Assembly: GCA_026874595.1 (NCBI GenBank)
Contig: CM049311.1
Span: forward strand, 36,561,176-36,625,175
Reading direction: 5' to 3'
DNA length: 64,000 nt
Source: Sipunculus nudus
Lineage: Eukaryota > Annelida > Sipuncula > Golfingiida > Sipunculidae
Each line of letters opens with the position of its first letter. Position 1 is the stretch's first letter. Positions 36,593 through 47,600 of the stretch are shown in pieces. A model generated the notes under the pieces. It saw only the letters and a list, made by a program, of their open reading frames with translations, was not told the origin of the DNA and did not search any database. Made by a program: the position numbers and the translations under genes.

Positions 36593-38089
36593 ATGACTGA
36601 CATTGGGCTTAAAGCATGAGTTATACCTGAATTAATGTATTGACAAACCTCCGGCTGTCACCTCAAGAGCGACCTTTCCGCGGAGTTGGGGATAATGGAT
36701 TTACGGATAAATGGTTTGAGGTAATCTGACACTGATACAATAACAGAGGCTTCGGAGGAATTCAGCAGAATGCCAGTGGACCCTCGTAGGAATTCTACAA
36801 TGCGTCTCAAATATGCTTAATCGTAACGTTTTTATGTATACTGAAGAGAACATGGGTTTAATTTGAAAAAATGAAAATTAACCTGAAAAAAAAAATGATT
36901 AATATTATGGTATGGTGACCTTAGAAACCACACGGGTAACTGTATCCGCTTGATGCTACGTGGTTGCAGAGGCGACGATCAATGACACAAGTTGTGATGA
37001 AGAGCGCTGCCGGGCCACACCCGAGGGCCCCGATCATAACGTTAACATCATCTCTACACACTGATGGACAAGCACAATGCAATCCTTTACTCGGCCGGCT
37101 CCCTTCATCAATCCGCTGACGAGACAGCTGACCCGGCAGTGCCTTTCAGGCACCACGTTGCCGGTAACAGGAGTGGGTCAGCTTGTTCATCGTGAATGGC
37201 ATGAGACGTTACTTTAATGGCAAACAGGTCGTAGCTGGTCAATTATATTTTCAAGGACGAAATAAGTTCATAGTGAGATTTGAATTCAAACTGCCGGTGC
37301 GGTAATATACTACACTAATCGAAGTGGTAATAATTAATATTCAATAATAAATTGCTAATGCTGTAGGGGTAGAATTGCACCTCTGACAAGACACATGTCG
37401 ACATTTCCGATGATGAAACGCATTCAAACAAATCGGGATGCAATAATACAGAAAACGAAACGTTAATTTATATTAATAATATGGTAATCACTAAAATTTC
37501 AAAACTTTCCACAGAGTCCATTTATTGATTCTTGTATTTGTTTTCCTGGCACCTGAGTTATGTGTAAACTTGGACATGTCTGTTTTCTTAATATAACAGA
37601 CAAAGTTTGCGTATTATATCAGGATTGAATAAAACACACGAAATAAAGCTAATCGGCGTAACCTGAAATTTAAAGACTGACCGTGTTCGATATAAATCAA
37701 CTTAACCAAATTAAAAGAACTGCTGAGGGAATAATTGGTGATACGTTTGGTAATTTTACTAATTTGTTCACTAAAAAGGTATTTAATAAAGTCAAATGTG
37801 TCTTCAGAGATGACTCGCACCTGCTATTTTATTGTTTTCATACAGTGCTTTCTGGTAGATGCGTTAGGACAGCAACATGCAAAACCTTGCCATAGAAACC
37901 ATTTTATTCCGCGGGCTATTACTTTGTACAATATCTATAACAATTTCCCTTTGGAATTTTAAAATCTCTAGTTACATCTTATATCATTTTGTTATTCAGT
38001 TTCGGGTTTATCTCTTTCTTTTAGTGTCATTTATATTCTTTAGAATTAATTCTGGCATGAGCAAAATAATAACCTGTGTCATGAATTTA
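36253..38089. other. Unique DNA with a (TA)n tract and a mixed-composition island
   Basis: An (AT)n tract of about 74 bp lies at 36516-36589. From about 36980 to 37260 the DNA is balanced and CpG-containing, with no repeats. It might be regulatory. The rest is AT-rich with no recognised feature. Confidence 0.35.
36516..36589. repeat. (AT)n microsatellite
   Basis: About 74 bp of AT dinucleotides with one ATAC interruption near the left end. Confidence 0.97.
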
Positions 38090-38414
38090 TATGGGCTTTG
38101 TATTTATATATTTCTCAGGCACTTTTTTTCATAAATCACATAATTTTTATTTAAAAAAAATAAAAAGGTAATCTGATCAGAGAACAATATGAGTAAAACA
38201 AAATAGTTTTGCTGAACAGGTAAAATACTAGGCCCCTATATCAGAATGAAAGTTTATCGAAATTGTATAATTTTTTAAAAGAAAATGCGCAGACGCTGGA
38301 GCTCAAAATCGGTAAATTTCTACTCAAAATGAAAATTTTAAAAAATGTTTGAAATGAGGGTCAAATTAACGCGCACGGTGCCTGAGGAACCAAACTTTTT
38401 TTTAAAACGTTTGG
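38090..38414. mobile_element. Harbinger-like MITE, copy B (degraded)
   Basis: The left end retains TTCTCAGGCACTTTTTTTC and the right end ACGGTGCCTGAGGAACCAAA, corresponding to the inverted ends of the copies at 11.4 and 60.1 kb. Inner blocks such as TCGAAATTGTATAATTTT match copy A (ATCGAAATTGTATTATTTT). The outer GGCC ends and the target duplication are not clear. It is an older, decayed member of the family. Confidence 0.65.
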
Positions 38415-41116
38415 CTGTATCCGTTTCCTGTTTTCTCTGTTTATGTATAGAGTATTACTGAAAGCACCATACGAGATTCTATAGTAAAAGATGGTAAATA
38501 CACGGTTCGTATTAAGGGCTTGACTGACAGAAACGAGGTCACAGACAACAATCGTGAGTAGTATCAGTTACGTGGTAACCTCTTTAATCAATGGGAATTA
38601 TGAGTTGATAAAACAATTAAGAGCTGCGATAGTAAGGAACATTTAAGTATTGTGTGAGTAAAGAAAAATACAATAGAAAAATACACATTTCAGCGCACAT
38701 ATTTGTTCGGCGTAATAGCATTAAACATTATAGTTTTCTCTAAATAATGTGTTAATATTTATTTTCATTGAAAAAAAAAGAATCGTGTTAGCATGTATGG
38801 TAATTTTCCTAGCTTGCAAAGAAAATTTTTAAAAAAATTGCTTCAGATCCTGGAATGCTAAATAGGATCAACTTATTTAGCGTTTTTAGCCTATTTTGCC
38901 TATTTGTCATACCTTTTACAATTTCTCAAAGGAATTTGTGCCATAGAATAAATGAGGAACTTAACCGAAGACCTGGTCTTCATTTGCGCAAAGAAAAATC
39001 ATCCACGAAAATCGGGAGCAGTGAATCCGTAGAACAATTATTTTTTCGTATGGCCTTAAAATTTATTTATAATTCGCTATGATATCATCGAAACCATAGG
39101 AAATCACAACACAAGAGTTCTGAGTTTTGCTTGCGAGAAACCGCGTCAGGTGGCAGTAATATCTCCCGAAGGACCTAACAGTAAATTGATTTCACACAAA
39201 TATATAATGTCGTGCGATATGACCGGCAGTTGATTCGGCTGGTAATTCCTATTTCTGACAGCCCATCAATAAAATGAGGCATTCAACAGGCAAGGTAGCT
39301 AGGCTGTTCCTCTGTCACAGAGAACGTATAGAAAATCACGGCAGGGCTTAGGGGATCAGCGCCCTGCTGAAAAGAGCTATTGTGGCGACATCTGGCCAAG
39401 TCCCCGGATGACCCGCACTTGTATCTGTCAGACCGAGCGTAATATCCTACCACTTGCCACTCTAAACAGGAAAGCAACAATCATATAGCAACTGTGGAAT
39501 ACTATAGTAATTGCTGAATGTTTTTTTAATGCTTGTCGTATAGAAAACGATTTCTGGAATTAAAATCTAATGCCTGTATATGATGATTAATAACATAAGA
39601 AGCAATCTGTAAAATAATAATGAGTGATCCGATAAAGCCACTGAACGCTTAAGCTAAGGGTACCCGGTTTCAGTTTCCACAATTAAGTTGTTGACATGTA
39701 CATGGGAGAAGCCAAATTTAACTTCCTCGTCTGGATTTGTAATCTTTGTCTACCCGCTGTATAATACAATATACATATATAGCATACAGCAATAGCGAAT
39801 GTGTGGAAACGGAAAGAACGATGCGAATGCTAAACCAAGCCTCACACAATGCAATTTATCTGCTCGCAGTATTGTAGACATAAGTATTAATCAATAGCGT
39901 GTGGTAAGAAGTTGCAGCAAATCGTAGACAACCAAAGAAACCACACCAAGTACACGAACAATCGCAAATAATCATTTTGTGTGAGGAATCGTCCTACCCC
40001 ATAATTACTAGCGGTTTAATGCCGCGGTCCCATTGGTCGGCCGTCTTTATTGTACCGACCTTCCGAATTTCCGGCAAGGGGAATTTGAAATTCGGCGAAT
40101 CATTTCTTAGCATATTCGGCGCAACGAAACTGAATTTCTGAAGATCAGATTCAAAACACCAAGTTTTAAGGTAACCAGCTGGATCGTTTAATATAAAACC
40201 TGTACAACAACCTTTATATTGGTACAGACTTAAATCCAATCCCGACCAGCCGATTCACCGAACATCACCCAGGCTTCAGCTTATCTCAGCGAATCGTTAG
40301 AAATTTAAGCACATCGTGGCGAAATAAAATCAGAAAACATCCCACCGTGCGACGGTATCTCAGAGAGTATATATTATATGCTAAAGCTGACATACTGCAT
40401 TTCAAAAGAAACTGAAACAAGACTAAGTGATAAGTGTCAGCTTTGAAGGCAAGACAAACTTTAATATCACGGCGTCAGTTTACAGTAACAGGGAGCAGCT
40501 GTTACGTCCTCAAATAGTCCTGTAAAAATTGTACAAATTTCGGATTCCCATCTCATAATGTGCAATACGATAGCATGCACAAAAACCATCATGTGATATC
40601 ACACGCTTCAAACAGGTTTTACGTTTGCAAAACCTGTGAAAGTGTACCCAAAAACATGCCAAACGTTCAGGAAGACGTCTGGAATACGTGTCTTTGATTT
40701 TAAAATAACTGGAATTAAAAGCTTATTCTTTAATACCTTGGGAAATTTGTCAATGTCTTTCCAGGAATAACATATGGCTTATAAAACGATTGTGTCTCCG
40801 TTTATTTAAGATTATTTTCGTCCCTGGTATTACTTCACGGATTTATTAACAATTAATCAATTTAGACAGTCACGCCTAATTTAAGGACGCGGATATTTAA
40901 ATACGATGGCGTTTGAATTCAGCATCTGAAGCGGATAATACCGCTTAATGCCTGAAGGCTTGCAAATAGCTAATATTTTAATATGCATTATATGCCAGAA
41001 ACAACTGTGATTGATAACATATCATATTTTTAAATAAATTGCATTCTACAGATGTATACACAAATAGATTTTGAAGTTCACATTTAAATGGAATCGTTTA
41101 CCTATACGTGTATTTA
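38415..41116. other. Unique DNA, no feature recognised
   Basis: About 2.7 kb without recognised repeats, exons or RNA genes. Composition alternates between AT-rich and balanced patches. The 75- and 81-codon frames in it have no motif. Confidence 0.4.
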
Positions 41117-41155
41117 TATGTATATATATATAAATATATATATATAACTATATAT
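41117..41155. repeat. Imperfect (TA)n tract
   Basis: Interrupted TA dinucleotides over about 40 bp. Confidence 0.9.
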
Positions 41156-41194
41156 ATTTGCATAATTCAATTTAATTTTAGGACCACGCGACTG

Positions 41195-41505
41195 AGTGAG
41201 CAGCACACGCTTCCTCTCATATAACCTGGAATAACCAGTCCCGGCGATTTCCGCACCTTCGGGTCCTTGGTGTATGTAACCATTACAATTCTGTGGACCA
41301 AATCACCAAGGAACTCCCCAAAGTGGCACTCGTTTCTGATTGATACACGATCCACGGCCTTACCAACAAGTCTGCAGAGTGCTCAAACTGGTTTTTGTCG
41401 CCCCTGAAACATCTGAAAGAACCTCGACTTAAATTCGAACTTATAATCTCCTTCCGGTCCTGCGCCCTGTACTTATACCACAGGTGTTGGTTCAAATATG
41501 ATATA
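41195..41505 (-). mobile_element. tRNA-derived SINE, family 2, copy b
   Basis: On the minus strand the head includes ACCTGTGGTATAAGTACAGG and box B AGTTCGAATTT (complement of 41431-41441). The body carries GTATCAATCAGAAACGAGTG and GGGGAGTTCCTTGGTGATTT, matching the copy at 15.9-16.1 kb (GGAGGTTCCTCGGTATTAT there). The element extends about 80 bp further downstream than the first copy as recognised. Confidence 0.72.
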
Positions 41506-41927
41506 TACTTATAAAAAATAAATAAGTCCTTTCTTATCTCCAGTTGGACCAATTATTTTATATGTTTAGAACCGTTTAAAATAATTTTCATTTATTTCTG
41601 CACATTAGATTTATTATTCTAAAAAATATTGTTTAGAATTATCCGTACTGAAGGTACGATAGCGAATTGATATACTTTAGATATCTTTAGATCTTTATAC
41701 TACGAAATAGTAACCTGAGATACTGGAGACAGCTTCTTGGTGCTGTGAACGTGTGACCTAAGGTTCTCTGTTGGTTTCTCTTAACATGGGAATAGCTTTA
41801 TAATACTGAGATACATGACAGGTTAATACATTATTAGATTAATTTAAAAAAATACATTACCTTGTTTCTTTTCAGAAACAACATATTTGCATTACATTTT
41901 CTCCCTTGCCAAGTGTGCATTTTGCAC

Positions 41928-41929
<2 letters not shown>

Positions 41930-41978
<49 letters not shown>
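41930..41978. repeat. (TA)n microsatellite
   Basis: About 49 bp of uninterrupted TA dinucleotides. Confidence 0.97.
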
Positions 41979-41982
<4 letters not shown>

Positions 41983-42359
41983 TGTTTAGAAAATACAACA
42001 GACTGACTATTTTGGAAAATGTCATTTGCAGTCCCATTAGACCTCAGCAGCCTAACAAACGTCATCTCCACGGTACAGATATAACTGTAGCTCCCGCTTG
42101 CTTGGGCTTTCATTTTTTTGTAATTGTTCTATTTTACAGAAAGTATATTTTAATCCATTTAGTATTGTCGGGAAATAAAGCAAAGCAGCAAAAGCGGGCG
42201 AGCAATCCATAAGTGCCACCACAAATAACGTTTAAGTGATGTAGATATGTCCGAGTCATTTGCCTCTGATTTTCATGGTGCGAAAACAATAAAAAATATT
42301 CCACATCAGGTAGTTCATAACAGGATATTTTGGTCAACAATGTTAACTTATTTATTTTA
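41979..42359. other. Unique DNA between a microsatellite and a SINE tail
   Basis: Nothing recognised. The 116-codon frame that overlaps it is extended only by the TA tract. Confidence 0.4.
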
Positions 42360-42425
42360 CATGGATTGTACACATAGTAACTAATTAAGGCATTCTCCAT
42401 GGCTCAGATGATGGCGTTCGGTAGT
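42360..42425 (-). mobile_element. SINE family 1, tail fragment
   Basis: Read on the minus strand it has AACTACCGAACGCCATCATC, then TGAGCCATGG and, after a short spacer, GTGTACAATCCATGT. These match the 3' parts of the copies at 24.1 and 36.2 kb. The head is absent here, but a family 1 head lies 560 bp away at 42985-43075 in the same orientation. Confidence 0.65.
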
Positions 42426-42984
42426 TGGACGGGCAACTACAAACCCACTAAAACTATGCCAGATCTAAACAAAGAGGTTGTATACATGGTTGTGGGGAAA
42501 CATGAACCGGTAAAAATCGACATGGTATTATTAATTTGTAAATATTTGGTATACAGAAATCGGATATTTCAGGTGATCCCGACTCTGGTACAGGTTGTCA
42601 ATTGTTTGAAAAAAAATACAGAATTGTTTGAAAGAAAGATTGCTGAGAAAAAACACACTGAATTTACATGAGAAAAAAATGGAAGGAGTGTCTTACCTTG
42701 TTAAGATATTAATAACTCCTGGACATTATAACTGTGCTGGTTACTCACATATGTTATGTGTATTTTATGTACAGATTTACATGCGTAGGTATATTTGTTA
42801 ACTGTTATAGAGTTTACTGCATCGTACTAGTTTTTTGAAGATTACCACCATATTGTAATTAAACAAATTTTTCAATTACATTATATAAATGGTGTCGATG
42901 ATGACAACGTGTAGAGGAAGGAAAATATGTGAATTATTGACTGAGACAAAAAAATTTAGAGAGAAAAAAAGAGAGAAAAAAACT
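42426..42984. other. Segment between SINE tail and SINE head
   Basis: This segment of about 560 bp separates a family 1 tail from a family 1 head of the same orientation. It may be an insertion into one original SINE. It has no recognisable terminal repeats or coding frame. Confidence 0.35.
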
Positions 42985-43075
42985 ACAACCCACTCTCATA
43001 GCCACACCGGGGATCTAACCCGGGTCGCCAGTGGAGAGAGCCGAGCGTTTTACCCCTCGACTGTCCAGTCAATAA
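42985..43075 (-). mobile_element. SINE family 1, head fragment
   Basis: The minus strand carries GACTGGACAGTCGAGGGGTA and AAAACGCTCGGCTCTCTCC, then a box-B-like GGGTTAGATCCCC. It matches the head of the 23.95-kb copy (GGACAGCAGAGGGGTAAAAC). The body breaks off at about 42985 into an A-rich run. Confidence 0.7.
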
Positions 43076-43439
43076 CAAGTCTACGCCGGGAAAGGGCACG
43101 TGAATTTCTTTGTGTGTGTGTGTATGAAAAAAGTCAAACATATAGCGATGAAAAATTTAAAACGGAAGCTTATACAAAACATAGACTTTTCAAAAGCACC
43201 TATTAAAAAATGACAAAATATTTACCAAGGCTTACTAATTACTAATATGTTTATACATTTGCATAGATAACTTTGCATATTTGCATATAGACATATGCAA
43301 CGACATAGATCCATCTTTACCCAAATTATCTGACTGTAGGACCAAATGTTCAAAGCGGACGCAATGTTCACGACTCGAGTCATCTACCACAATCTACAAC
43401 AAACTAGTCACCAGTGAAAGTTTAAACGTTCGGTCTTAT
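43076..43439. other. Unique DNA with a short TG tract
   Basis: A short GTGTGTGTGTGT run lies near 43111-43122. No other feature is seen. Confidence 0.4.
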
Positions 43440-43515
43440 TTGAGGACAAGTAAATGTCCTTTGGTTCCTGCGCCTTACCCTTAGACTGCAGGTGCTGGTC
43501 CTAATATGATAAACG
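43440..43515 (-). mobile_element. Possible SINE family 2 head fragment
   Basis: The plus strand shows GGTTCCTGCGCCTTACCCTTA then CAGGTGCTGGTCCTAATATGA. The 41.4-kb copy has GGTCCTGCGCCCTGTACTTA then CAGGTGTTGGTTCAAATATGA in the same order. The box B itself is not preserved. Confidence 0.45.
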
Positions 43516-46500
43516 GTTGTAAATAAATTACATTAACCTGAAATGTTCGACCTAAAATCCGGGAAAAATAGAATGAATATAGCAATCATTACCTAAAACT
43601 GACCATTTCTCATCATGATAATATTAAAACTACCCCAGATAGCGCCACTAAACCCTTAACATTCTATAGCTATTGCAGGATGTTGCCCGTTTCAACAACC
43701 CCCCCCCCCTCCCCCCAAATTCTAAAACCCTGCATCTGTCCCTGGTAATAAAACCAATATTTTCTGTACAATATTACAAACGTCCTGTCACGGACCATAT
43801 GACCGCATGGATATAGTTTTAGATATTATGTGGGCAACGTGGACTCTCCAAAAATATGTCTTTAGCTTCAGGGATTCTCCAGATATTTGGCCCACTGAAA
43901 AATTAAGAAAATTAGCCTGAGACTACAATTTTTAATCTACAGTATTCAAGTCAGACTGATTGTGCTTAGATGTTATCTTCAACTGATTATCAACGAAATA
44001 AAATTCGTTTATACAACAAACATGACAAATTATTTTCAAACAGTTAAAATATAGGTATTATCAAGCGTTACTTTCATATCCTAAGTGTAATGGAGTTCAC
44101 CGTGGAGACCCTGCTCGCACAATTAGAATGCCTGATGATTTGAATGCCTAGCACAGCTAGGTCTACTAACGTCCACACACTCCAGTAAACCTGTGTAGTA
44201 ATTATCTGCCATCTAAAGAGGAGTTTCAAATTTAAATTGTATCATATTAATGTGTAGATAATATCGCATCAAACTGATTAGGTATCAGAACCACTTAGTG
44301 AATTCATAATTCTCAAATTTTTGTTCGCACGCAGATGTTAAAGGACAATTTTGGCATTATAACTAGTTATTTTGAAAATTGTAATGATGAAATATGCGTC
44401 AACATGCTAATTGATTAGTAAGTCAGGATAATTTGTGTAATCATTACGGGATTTCACGCGGGACATAGTGAAATATAGAAATAAACGAAGGCTATACATG
44501 TAGGCAAAAGAAATCCCGGCATGTGATTGGCTAATTGCGACTCTGCTGTCGTAGAGATAATGACAAACTTAAAAAAGTGACAACTGTAAAAACAGCTACA
44601 TGCACATTTAAAAGTTCTCTGTGTTATATTCTCGGAAGCAAGCATGAAATGGCCTCAAGAAAACAGGACTTAGATGTTTTATCTCTGGAAGCCATATGTT
44701 GTGACGTGTTGTAAGCCCGTTTCAAAAATGAAGTTAAATATGTTGATATGACCAAAACGGAACATCACAGACAAAATTCACTCTGATTTACAACGCTGTT
44801 TATTTACACATAACTGGTAATCATTTTAACATTAAACAAATCATAAAAGAATACTTTTTTATCCGTGGGCATGAATTTGCAGCTACAAAGTACTAACTGA
44901 TAACATGAAATATCTCCAATGTTTCATTTTTGATTGAATGCATTTCTGACGTAAATGAATCTTCTAAACAATGGTCATGAATTTACCATTTATTATGAAG
45001 GACCATGGTAGTTCCGATTCGAATGAATTCTGAACACAAAAGAATCAGGCCTTAAAAACAAAAAAATACGGGAAGGGGAGCAGGAAAAATGAAAGTGCTA
45101 TTTGAGAGGAGACCGAATGATCTAAAATTAATCAAATGAAAAAACGCGGAATCTTTGTAGCTCTGATCGATTCATCATTCACAGAAACAACCAGTATAAT
45201 AAAAGGTGGGAAACGCTTGCAGAAAATCAATCAAGTTTAGGCCTGTGTCTATCGGATTTCAGATTACAATTTCTTTTTGAATCACCAAACTGTTGACATT
45301 TCTATGGCCATGTCCAGAGCAAAACCGTGGCCACTGACATTTGATTGATGAGAACATATGTAGAAGGCCGTTACTGAGCTGTTATAAACACTTGTATACA
45401 ATGCTTGGACGTAACATTAGAGAGCCTATAGTTATGAAACAAGATCTTCATGCATACTGTCGTTGTGTTTGTTAGTAAGGGAAGTTGACGTCATTACTTT
45501 TTAAAGACTATACAAAGAGGATATCCGTAGTTTTATACTCTAATGATGTGTAGATATTAGGGTGAAACCCTCCGTTATTCACAGGCTCACTTTAGCGCAA
45601 TAAAAACTGAAATTTTGGAAATCTCTCATATGGCTAGTCAAACATATTACGTACTAGTAATAGTATTTATTTTCATGTTTCATAGATTTCCAATAACATT
45701 ATGCAAACCCTTTTGGTAAAAAATTGTTGAAAATTTGGTAATAATACAACAAATCGTGAAAAAGACATTGTAAAGTAAAGGTTTCTATATCACATATTTG
45801 CGTATTCTAATATTTTCTATAAAATATTACATAAAATGAAATATAAATTAAACATGCGACAATATGCACGCAACGTTTGTTAAATAATACAAATATGACT
45901 TAGAGATCAACTTTGAAGGTAACAATATAACAAGTTTTAAATATAAACTTCCTTTAAAATAATGTAAAAAGTACTATCACTGATTTCCCTTGCGTTTCAA
46001 CCGAACACTTAAAAGCTAATATCACGCACCATTTAACACACATTTTAACGCCTTTGAAGAGTAGCTGATCAGTAGAAATAATAGTCTTCCGGTGGAATAC
46101 AAACATTATTTGTGAAGCTCATCGGCTCTTAGATCAATTAGTTATGATAGGTGTCTGTAAATGTTGTGACATTTGTTTCGGTTGATGATCGCGTCGGCTG
46201 TGACGTCAGAGTAATGGGTGGTCTAGATGGAACTCGACCTCCAAACGCCATTCTAAAAGACCATAACTGTCAGGACGATTACTTAGTCCATTGGCGGTAT
46301 ACTGTCAGAGGGGTTGAAACGAATAGATCCATCCGCACATTTGGTATCGGATAGGTATTTAATGAGTTCTTCAAAAGAACACATTGTTGACGTACAAAAC
46401 GGAAAGCTGTGAAAGCTATATATATCATCTCTAATATATGGATATACGGATTAGGCAGAAGCATTTCGCCTCCACAAAATGTCGTCGGCGACAAAATATC

Positions 46501-47469
46501 AGGCAACTTGATGCCATACACGTTTCACTTCAAATCACCCTTTATGGGAAGGTCCACAATAAGGAACAGAAGCAATAAACTGTCGCATTTATTTAAGATT
46601 GCGACTTGATTTGGTGAAATCTGGCGTGAAGCCTAGTGCTGTGCATTTCAAATTACACCTCTGTCTTGCATCCGATTGCATCATAACTTCATATATCGAA
46701 TCGAAGAACATGATCAGATTTTATTATTATTATAATAATAAAACTTGTTTTGAAGTATTGTACAGACGCAAGTTGAAACATGGAAACGACTTCAAAAGTA
46801 GTGGCAAGATATATAAAAGATAGTAGATGTATAGTTATATAACTATACTGAAACGAAACTTGTCAAAATGCAAGTTTAAAGTAACAACACTTCTAAAGCG
46901 AGAAACATCCGATTTTGAGGACAGTGTCGAAATTGTATACATTTTATTTAAACTATTCCTTTACTGCTTTCGTTTTTGCGTTTTTTTTAATTACGCGTCA
47001 ATATATCTCTTACTGAGACTGCATTAAGCGATTACTTTCTGCCTTTAAACTAGGTTTTGATCATTTTTTAACAAATGGCTAAATAATGATAATTCACCCC
47101 TATCATATGTAAAGCTATATTCAGTCAAATTATTTAGCAATTATTTTTTAAAAAAATAATAATCATGAATAAAGAGTCTATTTTGTCAGGTAAATGGGTA
47201 TACCATAAGCATTTACGACATTGAGTATGGGATTGAAAAGAAATATAACTCATAATTAGCGGCACCAGTGCAATATATTTTTATAAACAGAATCCTATGT
47301 GAATCAAAAGTCCCACGATGAGATATTTGAAAAGGGGCACACAGCTACCTTTATAAATTTGAAGTGTAAAAAATCCGAGGTCCCCAACCGTGCAAATGAT
47401 ATTGATAACTCTACAACGAAGACTATTTGATGTAAACGGAAAGTGGTAGCGGCCAGACAGGAGAAACCA
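43516..47469. other. Repeat-poor stretch of ~4 kb
   Basis: No tandem repeat, SINE or LINE remnant is recognised. A C-rich run of 11 C, T and 6 C lies at about 43699-43716. A hairpin-prone (ATT)/(AAT) word lies near 46719-46743. Frames of 60-80 codons have no motif. It may be intronic or intergenic. Confidence 0.4.
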
Positions 47470-47600
47470 AACAGACTTACCTGTTCCGAGCAGATCCTCA
47501 GCGACAAATGCTGGCCCGTCTGGCGTCCTATCGAACCATACGGCAGCTACTGGGCGACCCAACCTACCAACGCGACATGCAATGCCCAGTCATTAAGCGA
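47470..47600 (-). other. Weak exon candidate with a consensus splice donor
   Basis: On the minus strand a frame ending in GPAFVAEDLLGT meets ACAGGTAAGTCTG at about 47472-47484, which fits the GT-donor consensus very well. The frame is open for about 36 codons upstream, back to a TGA, and reads GRPVAAVWFDRTPDGPAFVA. No clear acceptor with a pyrimidine tract lies before it and no family is recognised. It could be a 5' exon, an alternative exon or chance. Confidence 0.2.
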
